Shown here one piece after another: positions 8,525-17,884 of a stretch of DNA of 64,000 bases (its first letter is position 1; each line of letters begins with the position of its first letter). Source of the DNA: Variovorax sp. J22P240. GTDB lineage: Bacteria > Pseudomonadota > Gammaproteobacteria > Burkholderiales > Burkholderiaceae_C. The translations under genes were made by a program, and so were the position numbers. The notes below the pieces were generated by a model. That model was not told the DNA's origin and ran no database searches. It saw nothing but the letters and a program-made list of their open reading frames with translations. The stretch covers positions 186,001-250,000 of the forward strand of contig NZ_JASZYR010000001.1 of NCBI RefSeq assembly GCF_030316855.1, read 5' to 3'.

Positions 8525-8707
8525 GGTTGATTTCCTTTTTTGGTTGGACACTTTCACCAATGAAAAGCAGTGTCTCCATCGGCATTGCGGATGCTAAAGG
8601 AGAAGAAACGCGTTTCCAAGGGAAAAAGCGGTTTTTTCATTGGGAGCTGTTGTTTTTTCAGAGGGGAGAAGAGGCGCGTTTTCCCTAGGGAGTGCACTTC
8701 GATGGCA
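8525..8707. promoter_or_regulatory. Upstream region of the SWIB gene
   Basis: This 183-base gap precedes the SWIB gene. It is AT-richer than its surroundings, has several A/T runs (for example around 8620-8655) and the palindrome AAACGCGTTT near 8606-8615. It likely holds the SWIB promoter. I see no gene in it. Confidence 0.35.
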
Positions 8708-9634
8708 TCAGACTCTGCGCGCCGGCCACGTCGCGAGCACCACGCCGAGCAACGCGAGTGCGAATGCAAGCACCTGGGGGGTCGACAGACTTTCGCCCAG
8801 CACGAGCACGCCGACGACGGCGGCGCTCACCGGCAGCATCACCGTGAAGACGCCCGCCTGCGAAGCGGGCACGCCCTTCAGGCCGGTCATCCAGAGCCAC
8901 ACCGTCCAGATGCTCGCTGCCAGTGCGTAGACGACAAGCAGGCTCCAGACGCCGAAGGGGACGGCACCGAAGTCGAAGTGCAGGGCGAACCAGATGCCGA
9001 AGGGCGTCGACAGCGCGAAGCCCCACAGGTTGATGAGCGACGAGATGCGCTTGGGTCCGAGCCGTCCCGTGAGCGACTTGCCGATGACCGCATAGGAGGC
9101 CTCGCAAACCACGGCGCAGAAGACCAGCAGATTGCCGAGCCATGGCATCTGTGCATACGTTGCATTGCTCGCATGCCCCGTGGCTTGGCCTGGAGCGAGC
9201 GCAAGGAGCCCGATGCCGACTGCGGCGCAGGCGATGGCCAACCCGACACGCGGCGTGATCCGCTCGCGCAGGAACATCCAGCTTCCGATGGCCACGACCG
9301 CGGGAATGGACGCCATGATCACGCCGGCCGACACCGCGCTCGTGAGGCTCACGCCGAAGAGCATGCAGATCGAGAACATGAAGTTGCCGAGAAAGGACTC
9401 GAGGAAGACCAGCCCGCGCGTGTGTGCGGTCATCACGGGCTCTTCCGGTGGCCGCCGAAGCCAATGCGGCATCGCCAACGCTGCGATGCCGAAGCGCAGC
9501 CACGCGAGCAGCAACACGGGAAACGCAGCGACCAGCGGCTTGGAAAGCGCGACGTAGCTGCCGACGAGTGACATGCTCAAGGCGAGGCAACCGTAGGCCA
9601 CCAGGCGGCCCGGTGCAGGGAATGCGGTGTTCAA
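8708..9634 (-). CDS. EamA/DMT-family transporter
   Basis: This is an inner-membrane protein of about 308 residues with ten hydrophobic segments in two homologous halves, as in the drug/metabolite transporter superfamily (RhaT/YdcZ/EamA). Family-like stretches include AWLRFGIAALAMP in the first half and GLKGVPASQAGVFTVMLPVSA at the start of the last helices. It probably exports an amino acid or metabolite. No good ATG precedes the first helix: the TTG at 9634 includes all of helix one, while the ATG at 9574 would cut it, so TTG is chosen with moderate certainty. It diverges from the gene at 9665 with only 30 bases between them. Confidence 0.82.
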   Translation of the reverse strand: MNTAFPAPGRLVAYGCLALSMSLVGSYVALSKPLVAAFPVLLLAWLRFGIAALAMPHWLRRPPEEPVMTAHTRGLVFLESFLGNFMFSICMLFGVSLTSAVSAGVIMASIPAVVAIGSWMFLRERITPRVGLAIACAAVGIGLLALAPGQATGHASNATYAQMPWLGNLLVFCAVVCEASYAVIGKSLTGRLGPKRISSLINLWGFALSTPFGIWFALHFDFGAVPFGVWSLLVVYALAASIWTVWLWMTGLKGVPASQAGVFTVMLPVSAAVVGVLVLGESLSTPQVLAFALALLGVVLATWPARRV

Positions 9635-9664
9635 TAGACTGGGAGCGTTGAGAGGACTGATTCG

Positions 9665-10069
9665 ATGATGCCCCAATCCACCAACATGCCTCGGTATGTG
9701 TTTGTCTACGGCACGCTGCGCAGCGGGGGGCGCAACGACATCGCACGCTTCCACCCAAAACCGGAGCGCGTGGCCGACGCGCGCATTGCCGGCACCCTGT
9801 ACGACCTGGGCGCCTACCCCGGAGCGGTGCTGGGTGGACCTGGCGAGGTGTTCGGTGAGATCTATCGCATCACGCCAGAGCTGGAAGCCCAACTCGATGC
9901 GCTAGAGGAGGTCAAGCCGGACGGCTCGGGCGAGTACATCAAGCGCGAAGTGCCGGTCGAACCCGACGCAGGTGGCGAAGGGCTGTCTTGCCTTGTCTAT
10001 GAGATCCATCCTGAACGCGTCCGAGGCCGCAGAGTCATCGCCGGCGGCGATTGGTTCGGCGTGCGCTAA
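9665..10069 (+). CDS. Gamma-glutamylcyclotransferase-like (AIG2-fold) protein
   Basis: The 134-residue protein has the BtrG/AIG2 fold motif VYGTLRSGG at about residues 14-22, the family's YGxL substrate loop, and a candidate catalytic glutamate in LDALEEV. Related enzymes release 5-oxoproline from gamma-glutamyl amines or peptides; some members are of unknown role. The ATG at 9665 follows GAGAGGA. A second ATG at 9686 sits closer to the first strand and cannot be excluded. It stands alone between the divergent EamA gene and the aceA control region. Confidence 0.85.
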   Translation: MMPQSTNMPRYVFVYGTLRSGGRNDIARFHPKPERVADARIAGTLYDLGAYPGAVLGGPGEVFGEIYRITPELEAQLDALEEVKPDGSGEYIKREVPVEPDAGGEGLSCLVYEIHPERVRGRRVIAGGDWFGVR

Positions 10070-10313
10070 CGCGTCGACCTGCGGTTTTCACGCACGAAAA
10101 GTTGATTGCGCATTGCGGAATGTTCGAGTGCTGCGCCGCAATATTTTTTCTCAATACAAGAAAATTTATTTCGCATTGAGAAAAAGTCGTGTAACTCATT
10201 GATTTTGCTTGATCAAAAATATGTCTTCTATAAGACATAAGAGTCGCGACCTTGCCGTACAGTTACTCCCACGGCGCGACAACGCCACCTCTCAATCAAC
10301 CCTCGGAGTGACC
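10070..10313 (+). promoter_or_regulatory. Control region of isocitrate lyase gene
   Basis: This 244-base, markedly AT-rich region holds two inverted repeats. One has perfect 11-bp arms, TTTTTCTCAAT (10145-10155) and ATTGAGAAAAA (10175-10185). The other is ATGTCTT-CTAT-AAGACAT (10221-10238). Variants of a GCATTG motif also recur, at about 10110 (CGCATTGCGG) and 10172 (CGCATTGAGA). These look like sites for two different regulators of carbon flow; which proteins bind is unknown. The start codon of aceA follows GGAGTGACC. Confidence 0.6.
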
Positions 10314-11633
<1,320 letters not shown>

Positions 11634-11640
11634 TTTTCTC

Positions 11641-11694
11641 GTGCCGGCTCGCCGGCACGAGTGATCAAGAAGCGCCCGTAAGGGCGCTTTTTCG
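11641..11694 (+). terminator. Terminator after aceA
   Basis: Two hairpins lie in tandem: GTGCCGGC-tc-GCCGGCAC (11641-11658), then AAGCGCCC-gtaa-GGGCGCTT (11670-11689) followed by T residues. The second has the usual rho-independent form. It may also serve the convergent regulator gene ending at 11707. Confidence 0.88.
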
Positions 11695-11706
11695 TTGTTG
11701 CCCCAA

Positions 11707-12669
11707 TCAATTGTTGGCCCGCAATTCGCGCACGCTGCGGCCGATGCGCTGGCGAAGCAGCGACCGAAGCGTGACGCCATCGGCATAGCCGACCAGTTCG
11801 GCGATTTGCTCGAGGCTCTTTTCGCTGGTCTTGAGCATGTGGACGGCCCGCTCGACCCTCAGATCCTGAAAGTACGAGAGCGGGCTCTTGCCCAGGATCC
11901 GGTGCATGCGCCGGGCGAGGGTGCGCTTGCTCGTACCTGCTGCCGAGGCGGCCTCGTCGAGCGAAAAGCCGTCCGCGAGGCGGCCGCGGGCCCATCGCTC
12001 GAAGCGCTCGACGGTTGGGTCGGCGTGGCTCAGATGGTCCGTGATCACATACGCGGATTGCGAAGGCCGGGAGTCGACGATGAGGTACTTCGCCACGAGG
12101 GCCGAGAGTTCCGGGCTCGCCTGGCGCACCAGGAGCAGTGCCATGTCGATATGGCTCAAAGCGGCTCCGGCGGTGACGAAGGCCCCGGAACTCACGACCA
12201 TGCGCGATTCGTCGAGCCGAACCGCCGGATAGCGCTGGCGAAACAGAGAGGCCAGCCACCAGGTGGTTGTCGCTTTCTGCTCGTCGAGCAGGCCGGATTC
12301 GGCGAGCACGAAGGTGCCTATGCAGGCGGCTGCGATCTTGCCTCCGTGGCCCGCGTGCTCTCGCAGGACTTGGGCGGCATCTGCCACGTCGCGTCGTTGC
12401 AGTGCCGTCTGCAATGCGTCCGGCATCTTGTCGCCGATGGCGGGCACGACGATCCAGTCCGCTGCGCCGCCCTCGCTGATCGGGATGACGGGAACCCGAA
12501 GACCCTGGAAGGTATGCACCTTCGTCCGCATGGCGACGACGGAGACGTCGAATCGGGCTACGTCGAGAGCCAGCATGCCGGCCAGTTCGTTGGCCGTGCT
12601 GAAGACGTCCTGCACCGTGGCAAGACCGGTATCGAACACGCCATCAAGCGCGAGGATGTTCACCTTCAT
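11707..12669 (-). CDS. GlxA-family regulator: DJ-1/PfpI domain plus AraC helix-turn-helix
   Basis: The 320-residue protein has an N-terminal DJ-1/PfpI-like domain (residues 1-190) with the nucleophile-elbow region IAAACIGTFVLAESG, which in amidotransferase relatives holds a reactive cysteine. The C-terminal part is an AraC DNA-binding domain (about 215-315), with DEAASAAGTSKRTLARRMH and the second HTH LEQIAELVGYADGVTLRSLL. GlxA-type proteins regulate catabolism of compounds such as carnitine, glycine betaine or arginine. It diverges from the small monooxygenase gene with 112 bases between them, so that gene is the likeliest target. Confidence 0.9.
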   Translation of the reverse strand: MKVNILALDGVFDTGLATVQDVFSTANELAGMLALDVARFDVSVVAMRTKVHTFQGLRVPVIPISEGGAADWIVVPAIGDKMPDALQTALQRRDVADAAQVLREHAGHGGKIAAACIGTFVLAESGLLDEQKATTTWWLASLFRQRYPAVRLDESRMVVSSGAFVTAGAALSHIDMALLLVRQASPELSALVAKYLIVDSRPSQSAYVITDHLSHADPTVERFERWARGRLADGFSLDEAASAAGTSKRTLARRMHRILGKSPLSYFQDLRVERAVHMLKTSEKSLEQIAELVGYADGVTLRSLLRQRIGRSVRELRANN

Positions 12670-12781
12670 GGCAATAACGATAGCAAAGATGTCAAAAATG
12701 CCAATAGAGCGTTTTGATGGCGGGGCATAGAGTCACGTCCGGTGAGCGCGATTTCGCCCACCGTATCCACCGGAGACTCTC
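12670..12781. promoter_or_regulatory. Divergent promoter between GlxA-type regulator and monooxygenase
   Basis: The 112-base gap contains an imperfect symmetry: TCAAAA (12692-12697) and TTTTGA (12712-12717), each next to a TGCC/GGC flank. This could be an AraC/GlxA binding site. An AGACTCTC stretch precedes the downstream ATG. Confidence 0.35.
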
Positions 12782-13093
12782 ATGATCAAGTTCGCATTGT
12801 TCGCTCGCCTCGAAGCCAAGCCGGGCAAGGAAGCCGAAGTCCAGCAGTTCCTCGAAGCCGGCCTCGCGATGGCGCGCGACGAAAAGACCACGCCGATGTG
12901 GTTCGCCTTGCGCCTGTCGGCCAGCACCTTCGGAATCTTCGATGCGTTCGAAGACGAAGCGGGGCGCCAGGCGCACCTCACCGGCCCGATCGCCCAGGCC
13001 CTCATGGCGAAGGCGCCGGACCTGTTCGCCAAGGCACCGACCATCGAGCCGATCGAGGTGCTGGGACTCAAGAACGCAGCCCCTGCATCCTGA
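12782..13093 (+). CDS. Antibiotic biosynthesis monooxygenase (ABM) domain protein
   Basis: This 103-residue single-domain protein has a ferredoxin-like dimeric alpha/beta-barrel pattern: first strand FALFARLEAKPGKEAEVQQFL, then MWFALRLSASTFGIFDAFEDEAG, then AHLTGPIAQAL. Members such as YgiN oxidise quinols or aromatic compounds without a metal cofactor; others only scavenge. The divergent GlxA-type regulator probably controls it. The substrate is unknown. Confidence 0.85.
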   Translation: MIKFALFARLEAKPGKEAEVQQFLEAGLAMARDEKTTPMWFALRLSASTFGIFDAFEDEAGRQAHLTGPIAQALMAKAPDLFAKAPTIEPIEVLGLKNAAPAS

Positions 13094-13158
13094 GCCGCAG
13101 CGGATAGAATCGCCAGTTCCGACTCAGCAGCAACAAGGGCGAGAAAGGCACTTTGGTT

Positions 13159-13221
13159 ATGACACCGCGAACTACGCCGCAAGGATTCAGCGGTCTTTTC
13201 CCTGAAGGAAAAGGCCGGTAG
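13159..13221 (+). CDS. thrS leader peptide, threonine-rich
   Basis: This is a 20-codon frame starting M-T-P-R-T-T-P and ending in G-K-G-R before TAG. The Thr codons are ACA, ACT and ACG at codons 2, 5 and 6, so starvation for charged tRNA-Thr should stall ribosomes near the start. A GAAAGG stretch lies about 11 bases upstream of the ATG as a weak ribosome-binding site. The stop codon's last base is the first base of the antiterminator segment, as expected for attenuation. The peptide itself is probably without function. Confidence 0.72.
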   Translation: MTPRTTPQGFSGLFPEGKGR

Positions 13222-13260
13222 GCCGCGCACGCTGGAAATCTCCGGCACATGAACCAAAGC

Positions 13261-13290
13261 AAAGCGCGGCCCCAGACCGCGCTTTTTGTT
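13261..13290 (+). terminator. Attenuator terminator upstream of thrS
   Basis: Perfect 9-bp arms AAAGCGCGG and CCGCGCTTT with a 7-base loop are followed by more T residues. It stands only 20-25 bases before the thrS start, so it would block the operon unless bypassed. Confidence 0.88.
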
Positions 13291-13309
13291 TTCTCCTCGA
13301 GGTTTTTTC

Positions 13310-15217
13310 ATGATCCAGATCACTCTTCCCGACAACTCGCGCCGCGAGTTTCCCGGCCCGGTTTCGGTAGCCGACGTTGCCAAGTCAATCGGCCCCGGTC
13401 TGGCGAAGATGACCGTCGCCGGCAAGGTCGACGGCCGGCTGGTCGATGCGAGTGACTTGATCGACCACGACGCGAAGCTGCAGATCATCACGCCGAAAGA
13501 TGACGAAGGGCTGGAGATCATCCGCCACTCCACGGCTCACCTGGTGGGGCATGCAGTGAAGCAGCTCTATCCCACGGCGAAGATGGTGATCGGTCCCGTG
13601 ATCGACGAGGGCTTCTACTACGACATCTCCTACGAGCGCCCCTTCACGCCGGAGGACATGGAGGCCATCGAGGCGCGCATGCGCGAATTGATCGCGCAGG
13701 ACTACGACGTGGTCAAGAAGATGACGCCACGCGACGAAGTCATCGACGTGTTCAAGTCCCGCGGCGAGGAGTACAAGCTGCGCCTCGTCGAGGACATGCC
13801 CGACGAGAAGGCCATGGGCCTGTACTACCACCAGGAGTACGTCGACATGTGCCGCGGCCCGCACGTTCCGAATACGCGTTTTCTCAAGGTTTTCAAGCTC
13901 ACCAAGCTGGCTGGCGCCTACTGGCGCGGCGACGCCAAGAATGAGCAACTGCAGCGCATCTACGGCACGGCGTGGGCCGACAAGAAGCAGCTCGACGACT
14001 ACATCCGCCGCATCGAGGAGGCCGAGAAGCGCGATCACCGCCGGCTTGGCAAGGAACTCGACCTCTTCCACATCGACGAAGCCGCGCCGGGCGTGGTGTT
14101 CTGGCATCCCAAAGGGTGGGCGATCTGGCAGCAGGTCGAGCAGTACATGCGCCGCGTCTATCGCGACACGGGCTACCAGGAGGTCAAGGGTCCGCAGATC
14201 CTCGACAAGAGCCTGTGGGAGAAGACGGGTCACTGGCAGAACTACCGTGAAAACATGTTCACAACGGAGTCGGAGAAGCGCGAGTACGCCCTCAAGCCGA
14301 TGAACTGCCCCGGCCACGTGCTGATTTTCAAGTCGGATCTGCGCAGCTACCGCGACCTGCCCCTGCGCTACGGCGAGTTCGGGCAGTGCCACCGCAACGA
14401 ACCGAGCGGTGCACTGCACGGAATCATGCGCGTCCGCGGCTTCACGCAGGATGACGGCCACGTCTTTTGCACAGAAGACCAGATTCTCGAGGAATGCGTC
14501 GCCTACACGGCGCAGCTGCAGAAGGTCTATGCCGACTTCGGCTTTACCGACATTCTCTACAAGGTGGCCACGCGGCCTGACAACCGGGTCGGCTCCGACG
14601 AACTGTGGGACAAGGCTGAGTTTGCGGTAATGGAAGCGCTGCGCCGCTCAGGCGTGGACTTCGTCATTTCGCCTGGCGAGGGCGCCTTCTACGGCCCCAA
14701 GATCGAGTACACGCTGAAGGACGCCATCGGCCGCCAGTGGCAATGCGGCACGATGCAGGTTGACTTCAACACGGCCGAGCGGCTGGGTGGCGAGTACGTG
14801 ACGGAAACGAGCGGGCGGTCCTATCCGGTCATGCTCCACCGCGCGATCGTCGGGAGCCTCGAGCGATTCATCGGCATGCTGATCGAGCACCACGCGGGTG
14901 CGCTGCCCGCGTGGCTCGCGCCGGTGCAGGTGGTGGTGCTCAATATCAGCGAAGGGCAGGCCGAGTACGCAGCCCAAGTTGCCAAAACGTTGCAGGATCA
15001 AGGGCTTAGAGTTTCGCTCGACCTGCACAACGAAAAGATTACGTATAAAATACGGAAGCATTCGTTGCAAAAGCTTCCCTATATCCTGGTTGTAGGTGAC
15101 AAGGAGAAGGAAGCAGGTGCCGTCGCAGTGCGCGCCCGAGGCAATCTTGACCTCGGTGCCATGTCGGTGGAGGCGTTCTCTCAAAAGGTCGCTCACGACA
15201 TCCAACACAAGCTTTGA
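13310..15217 (+). CDS. thrS: Threonyl-tRNA synthetase
   Basis: It charges tRNA-Thr in the cytoplasm. The 635-residue protein has the family order: TGS domain (residues 1-61), editing domain with [10 protein letters not shown] (about 72-81), then the class II catalytic core with [26 protein letters not shown] (motif 2 area) and the [13 protein letters not shown] motif 3, and a C-terminal anticodon-binding domain. The ATG at 13310 fits the TGS start (MIQITLPDN); the eight residues upstream in frame lie in the attenuator. It is the first gene of thrS-infC-rpmI-rplT, controlled by the leader described above. Confidence 0.98.
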   Translation: MIQITLPDNSRREFPGPVSVADVAKSIGPGLAKMTVAGKVDGRLVDASDLIDHDAKLQIITPKDDEGLEIIRHSTAHLVGHAVKQLYPTAKMVIGPVIDEGFYYDISYERPFTPEDMEAIEARMRELIAQDYDVVKKMTPRDEVIDVFKSRGEEYKLRLVEDMPDEKAMGLYYHQEYVDMCRGPHVPNTRFLKVFKLTKLAGAYWRGDAKNEQLQRIYGTAWADKKQLDDYIRRIEEAEKRDHRRLGKELDLFHIDEAAPGVVFWHPKGWAIWQQVEQYMRRVYRDTGYQEVKGPQILDKSLWEKTGHWQNYRENMFTTESEKREYALKPMNCPGHVLIFKSDLRSYRDLPLRYGEFGQCHRNEPSGALHGIMRVRGFTQDDGHVFCTEDQILEECVAYTAQLQKVYADFGFTDILYKVATRPDNRVGSDELWDKAEFAVMEALRRSGVDFVISPGEGAFYGPKIEYTLKDAIGRQWQCGTMQVDFNTAERLGGEYVTETSGRSYPVMLHRAIVGSLERFIGMLIEHHAGALPAWLAPVQVVVLNISEGQAEYAAQVAKTLQDQGLRVSLDLHNEKITYKIRKHSLQKLPYILVVGDKEKEAGAVAVRARGNLDLGAMSVEAFSQKVAHDIQHKL

Positions 15218-15283
15218 ATTTGAACAAGTTCAAAGGCCGATTTGTCGATCAGGCTGCTTGTGGGCGTGGACTCTACGGTGTTA

Positions 15284-15300
15284 GCTACAGTTTTTGTAGC
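15284..15300. repeat. GCTAC-type hairpin
   Basis: GCTACA (15284-15289) and TGTAGC (15295-15300) form a 6-bp stem around a T-rich loop, between thrS and infC. It is followed by AAATTG, not a long T-run, so it is a weak terminator at most. I recall similar TAGCTACAAAAA-like hairpins scattered between genes in Comamonadaceae genomes, but only one copy is recognised here. Confidence 0.5.
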
Positions 15301-15323
15301 AAATTGTTTGAAGGATCCTGACC

Positions 15324-15926
15324 ATCGCTACTGCATTTCGCGACCGCCGCCACCGCGAGGAACGCCAACACCGCCTGAACCGGGAAATCATGGCCCCGGA
15401 AGTCCGCCTGATCGGGCCCGATAACGAGCCGTTGGGTGTAGTGAGTCTTGCCGAGGCATTGCGCCTGGCTGGTGAACAAGACGTGGATCTGGTGGAAGTT
15501 GTCGCGGCGGCCAATCCGCCGGTCTGCCGCCTGATCGAGTACGGCAAGTTCAAGTACCACGAGCAGAAGAAGGCGGCCGAAGCGAAATCGAAGCAGAAGG
15601 TCATCGAAGTCAAGGAAATCAAGTTCCGCCCGGGCACCGACGACGGTGACTACAACATCAAGATGCGCAACATCCGGCGTTTCTTGGAAGAGGGCGACAA
15701 GTGCAAGATCACGCTCCGCTTCCGCGGTCGCGAGATCACGCACCAGGAGCTTGGTCTGGCATTGCTTCAGCGCATTCGCGACGAACTCGGCGACCTGATC
15801 GTCGTCGAGCAGTTCCCGAAGCTGGAAGGCCGCCAGATGATCATGATGATCGCTCCAGGCCGAAAGAAGGCGGGCGGAGTTGCAAAGCCGGCGGCTGAGC
15901 CCACGGCAGCGCCTGCGGCAGCGTAA
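15324..15926 (+). CDS. infC: Translation initiation factor IF-3, probable AUC start
   Basis: IF-3 binds the 30S subunit and checks start-codon pairing. The two IF-3 domains are clear: N-terminal [16 protein letters not shown] and the C-terminal [18 protein letters not shown] block. Homologues begin about 20 residues before the first ATG (15390), with an arginine-rich stretch, and that stretch ([18 protein letters not shown]) is in frame here. The frame closes upstream at a TGA (15309-15311), and no ATG, GTG or TTG lies between. AAGGA at 15311-15315 places ATC at 15324 as the start, giving about 200 residues. Rare AUU/AUC/AUA starts let IF-3 repress its own synthesis. Confidence 0.88.
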   Translation: MATAFRDRRHREERQHRLNREIMAPEVRLIGPDNEPLGVVSLAEALRLAGEQDVDLVEVVAAANPPVCRLIEYGKFKYHEQKKAAEAKSKQKVIEVKEIKFRPGTDDGDYNIKMRNIRRFLEEGDKCKITLRFRGREITHQELGLALLQRIRDELGDLIVVEQFPKLEGRQMIMMIAPGRKKAGGVAKPAAEPTAAPAAA

Positions 15927-15952
15927 GTCGTCGATAGATTTGAAGGGATTTC

Positions 15953-15988
15953 GCCCTTGGCTGCACTTCAGGGTGCAGGCAAGGGCGG
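15953..15988 (+). promoter_or_regulatory. Hairpin in infC-rpmI spacer
   Basis: CGCCCTTG (15953-15960) pairs with CAAGGGCG (15981-15988), and inside it TGCAC pairs with GTGCA. The 141-base spacer precedes rpmI. In enterobacteria L20 represses rpmI-rplT by binding RNA upstream of rpmI; this hairpin could be part of such a site, or a processing site. No T-run follows, so it is not a simple terminator. Confidence 0.4.
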
Positions 15989-16067
15989 GATAAAGAAGTG
16001 TCTCGGGGCCAACAAGTCCGTGGAACATCCGCGGCGCCTCACGAGCACAAACTAAAGGAGCATTCAC

Positions 16068-16271
16068 ATGCCCAAAATGAAGACCAAGAGCAGCGCGAAA
16101 AAGCGTTTCCGCGTTCGTCCCGGTGGCACCGTCAAGCGCGGTCAAGCCTTCAAGCGTCACATCCTGACCAAGAAGACCACCAAGAACAAGCGTCACCTGC
16201 GCGGTGCAACGGCAGTGCACGAGACCAACATGGTTTCGATGGCCGCCATGTTGCCCGGTAGCGGCATCTAA
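16068..16271 (+). CDS. rpmI: 50S ribosomal protein L35
   Basis: This 67-residue basic protein has the L35 signature [14 protein letters not shown], then [12 protein letters not shown]. It is a component of the large ribosomal subunit. AAAGGAG lies about 8 bases before the ATG. It sits between infC and rplT in the conserved order and 24 bases before rplT, so the two are translated from one message. Confidence 0.98.
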   Translation: MPKMKTKSSAKKRFRVRPGGTVKRGQAFKRHILTKKTTKNKRHLRGATAVHETNMVSMAAMLPGSGI

Positions 16272-16295
16272 CCCAGACGAACAAGGAGTACACAC

Positions 16296-16655
16296 ATGCC
16301 TCGCGTCAAACGTGGTGTAACGGCTCGCGCCCGCCACAAGAAGGTTCTCGCACTCGCCAAGGGTTTCCGCGGTCGTCGCGGCAATGTTTTCCGCATCGCC
16401 AAGCAGGCGGTGATGAAGGCAGGCCAATACGCCTACCGTGACCGCCGTACCAAGAAGCGCGTGTTCCGCCAACTGTGGATTGCGCGTATCAACGCCGCCT
16501 CGCGTGAACTGGGCCTGACCTACAGCCAGTTCGCCAACGGCATCCGCAAGGCCGGTATCGAGATCGACCGCAAGGTCCTCGCTGATATCGCCGTGCACGA
16601 CAAGGCCGCTTTTGCCGGCATCGTGGAGCAGGTCAAGGCCAAGCTGGCTGCTTGA
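16296..16655 (+). CDS. rplT: 50S ribosomal protein L20
   Basis: The 119-residue protein opens [16 protein letters not shown] and contains [21 protein letters not shown], diagnostic of L20. It binds 23S rRNA early in assembly of the large subunit, and in other bacteria it feeds back on its own operon. AAGGAG precedes the start. A terminator follows at 16722, so pheST may have partly separate expression. Confidence 0.98.
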   Translation: MPRVKRGVTARARHKKVLALAKGFRGRRGNVFRIAKQAVMKAGQYAYRDRRTKKRVFRQLWIARINAASRELGLTYSQFANGIRKAGIEIDRKVLADIAVHDKAAFAGIVEQVKAKLAA

Positions 16656-16721
16656 TTCTGCACAGCAGGTTGCCGTCTTCCGGATGGCTGCCTGCGCCCA
16701 CGGCACAAGGGCTGGCGCTTG

Positions 16722-16743
16722 AAAGGGCTCCAGCCCTTTTTTC
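16722..16743 (+). terminator. Terminator between rplT and pheS
   Basis: AAAGGGC (16722-16728) and GCCCTTT (16733-16739) enclose loop TCCA and run into six T residues. I looked for a Phe-rich leader peptide upstream, as in the enteric pheS attenuator, and found none. A short frame there (ATG near 16684) has no Phe codons. Confidence 0.85.
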
Positions 16744-16788
16744 ATCCTGGCGGCAGCCCGCTTCCTTTTCACCTCGAAGAATTTCCCC

Positions 16789-17865
16789 ATGAACGAGTTG
16801 GACTCCCTGGTCGACACCGCACGCGCAGCCTTTGCCGCAGCCTCGGCGCCGGCCGACCTCGAGAACGCCAAGGCTCTGTTTCTCGGCAAGGCCGGCCGCA
16901 TCACGGAATTGATGAAGGGCATGGCCGCACTGAGCGTCGAAGAGAAGAAGTCTCGCGGCGCTGCCATCAATGTTGCCAAACAGGCGATCGAGGCCGCGCT
17001 CACCGAGCGCCGCCAGCAACTCGCGGACGAGGAACTCGCGGTTCAATTGCGAGCCGAGGCGCTCGATGTCACGCTTCCTGGCCGCCAGCGAGTGCCGGGC
17101 GGATTGCATCCGGTGAGCCGCACGATGGATCGCATCGAGGCGATCTTCTCAAGCATGGGTTTCGACGTGGCCGACGGTCCCGAGATCGAGACCGATTGGC
17201 ACAGCTTCACCTCGCTGAACAACCCGCCGAACCATCCGGCGCGGTCGATGCAGGACACCTTCTACGTCGACATGAACGGCGAAGACGGCATTCCCTACAA
17301 CCTGCGCCCGCACACCAGCCCGATGCAGGTGCGATATGCGCACCAGCAAATCAAAAAGTACGCTGCGCAGTTCGAAGCTGCCTCGGCAGACGCCAGCGGC
17401 ACGGTCAAGGCTCCAGAGATCCGCGTGATCGCACCCGGCCGCACTTACCGGGTCGACAGCGACGCGACTCATTCGCCGATGTTCCATCAGTGCGAAGGCC
17501 TGTGGCTCGGCGAGAACGTGAGTTTCAAGGACCTGAAGGTCGTGTTCACCGATTTCTGCCGGACCTTCTTCGAGAGCGACGACCTGGTGCTGCGCTTCCG
17601 CCCCAGCTTCTTTCCGTTCACCGAACCCAGCGCAGAGATCGACATCCAGTTCCAGAGTGGCCCGTTGGCCGGCCGCTGGCTCGAAGTCGCGGGCTCGGGG
17701 CAGGTGCACCCGAATGTGGTGCGGAACATGGGCCTGGACCCGGAGCGATACATCGGCTTCGCATTCGGCATGGGCCCGGATCGGCTCACGATGCTGCGCT
17801 ACGGCGTGAACGACCTGCGCCTGTTCTTCGACGGCGACCTGCGTTTCCTGAGCCAATTCCAGTAA
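16789..17865 (+). CDS. pheS: Phenylalanyl-tRNA synthetase alpha subunit
   Basis: It is the catalytic subunit of the (alpha-beta)2 enzyme that charges tRNA-Phe. The 358-residue protein has an N-terminal coiled coil (residues 1-95) and the class II core: [18 protein letters not shown], the Phe-binding area with [10 protein letters not shown], and motif 3 [17 protein letters not shown] near the C-terminus. It is followed after 19 bases by pheT. Confidence 0.98.
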   Translation: MNELDSLVDTARAAFAAASAPADLENAKALFLGKAGRITELMKGMAALSVEEKKSRGAAINVAKQAIEAALTERRQQLADEELAVQLRAEALDVTLPGRQRVPGGLHPVSRTMDRIEAIFSSMGFDVADGPEIETDWHSFTSLNNPPNHPARSMQDTFYVDMNGEDGIPYNLRPHTSPMQVRYAHQQIKKYAAQFEAASADASGTVKAPEIRVIAPGRTYRVDSDATHSPMFHQCEGLWLGENVSFKDLKVVFTDFCRTFFESDDLVLRFRPSFFPFTEPSAEIDIQFQSGPLAGRWLEVAGSGQVHPNVVRNMGLDPERYIGFAFGMGPDRLTMLRYGVNDLRLFFDGDLRFLSQFQ

Positions 17866-17884
17866 TTAGAACGAGTACGACGAG

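Larger units (their letters stand above)
13094..13309 (+). promoter_or_regulatory. thrS leader: transcription attenuator
   Basis: The leader contains all parts of a ribosome-controlled attenuator. A short reading frame (13159-13221) has three Thr codons in its first six. Inside it is a 10-bp hairpin, GGTCTTTTCC (13192-13201) with GGAAAAGGCC (13207-13216). An antiterminator can form by GGCCGCGC (13221-13228) pairing with GCGCGGCC (13264-13271). This excludes the terminator AAAGCGCGG (13261-13269)/CCGCGCTTT (13277-13285). A ribosome that finishes the frame would sit on 13221-13228 and allow termination; one stalled on Thr codons would leave it free. A further 8-bp pair, CTTTGGTT (13151-13158) with AACCAAAG (13252-13259), brackets the element. 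The structures are read from sequence, the mechanism is inferred. Confidence 0.8.

Noticed and set aside
7011-8585. 524-codon minus-strand frame across the ThDP enzyme and SWIB gene
   Set aside because: It is antisense to the ThDP enzyme and out of frame with SWIB; its composition is that of a shadow frame.
16640-16788. Possible pheST attenuator at the rplT-pheS terminator
   Set aside because: No leader frame with Phe codons and no competing antiterminator were found.
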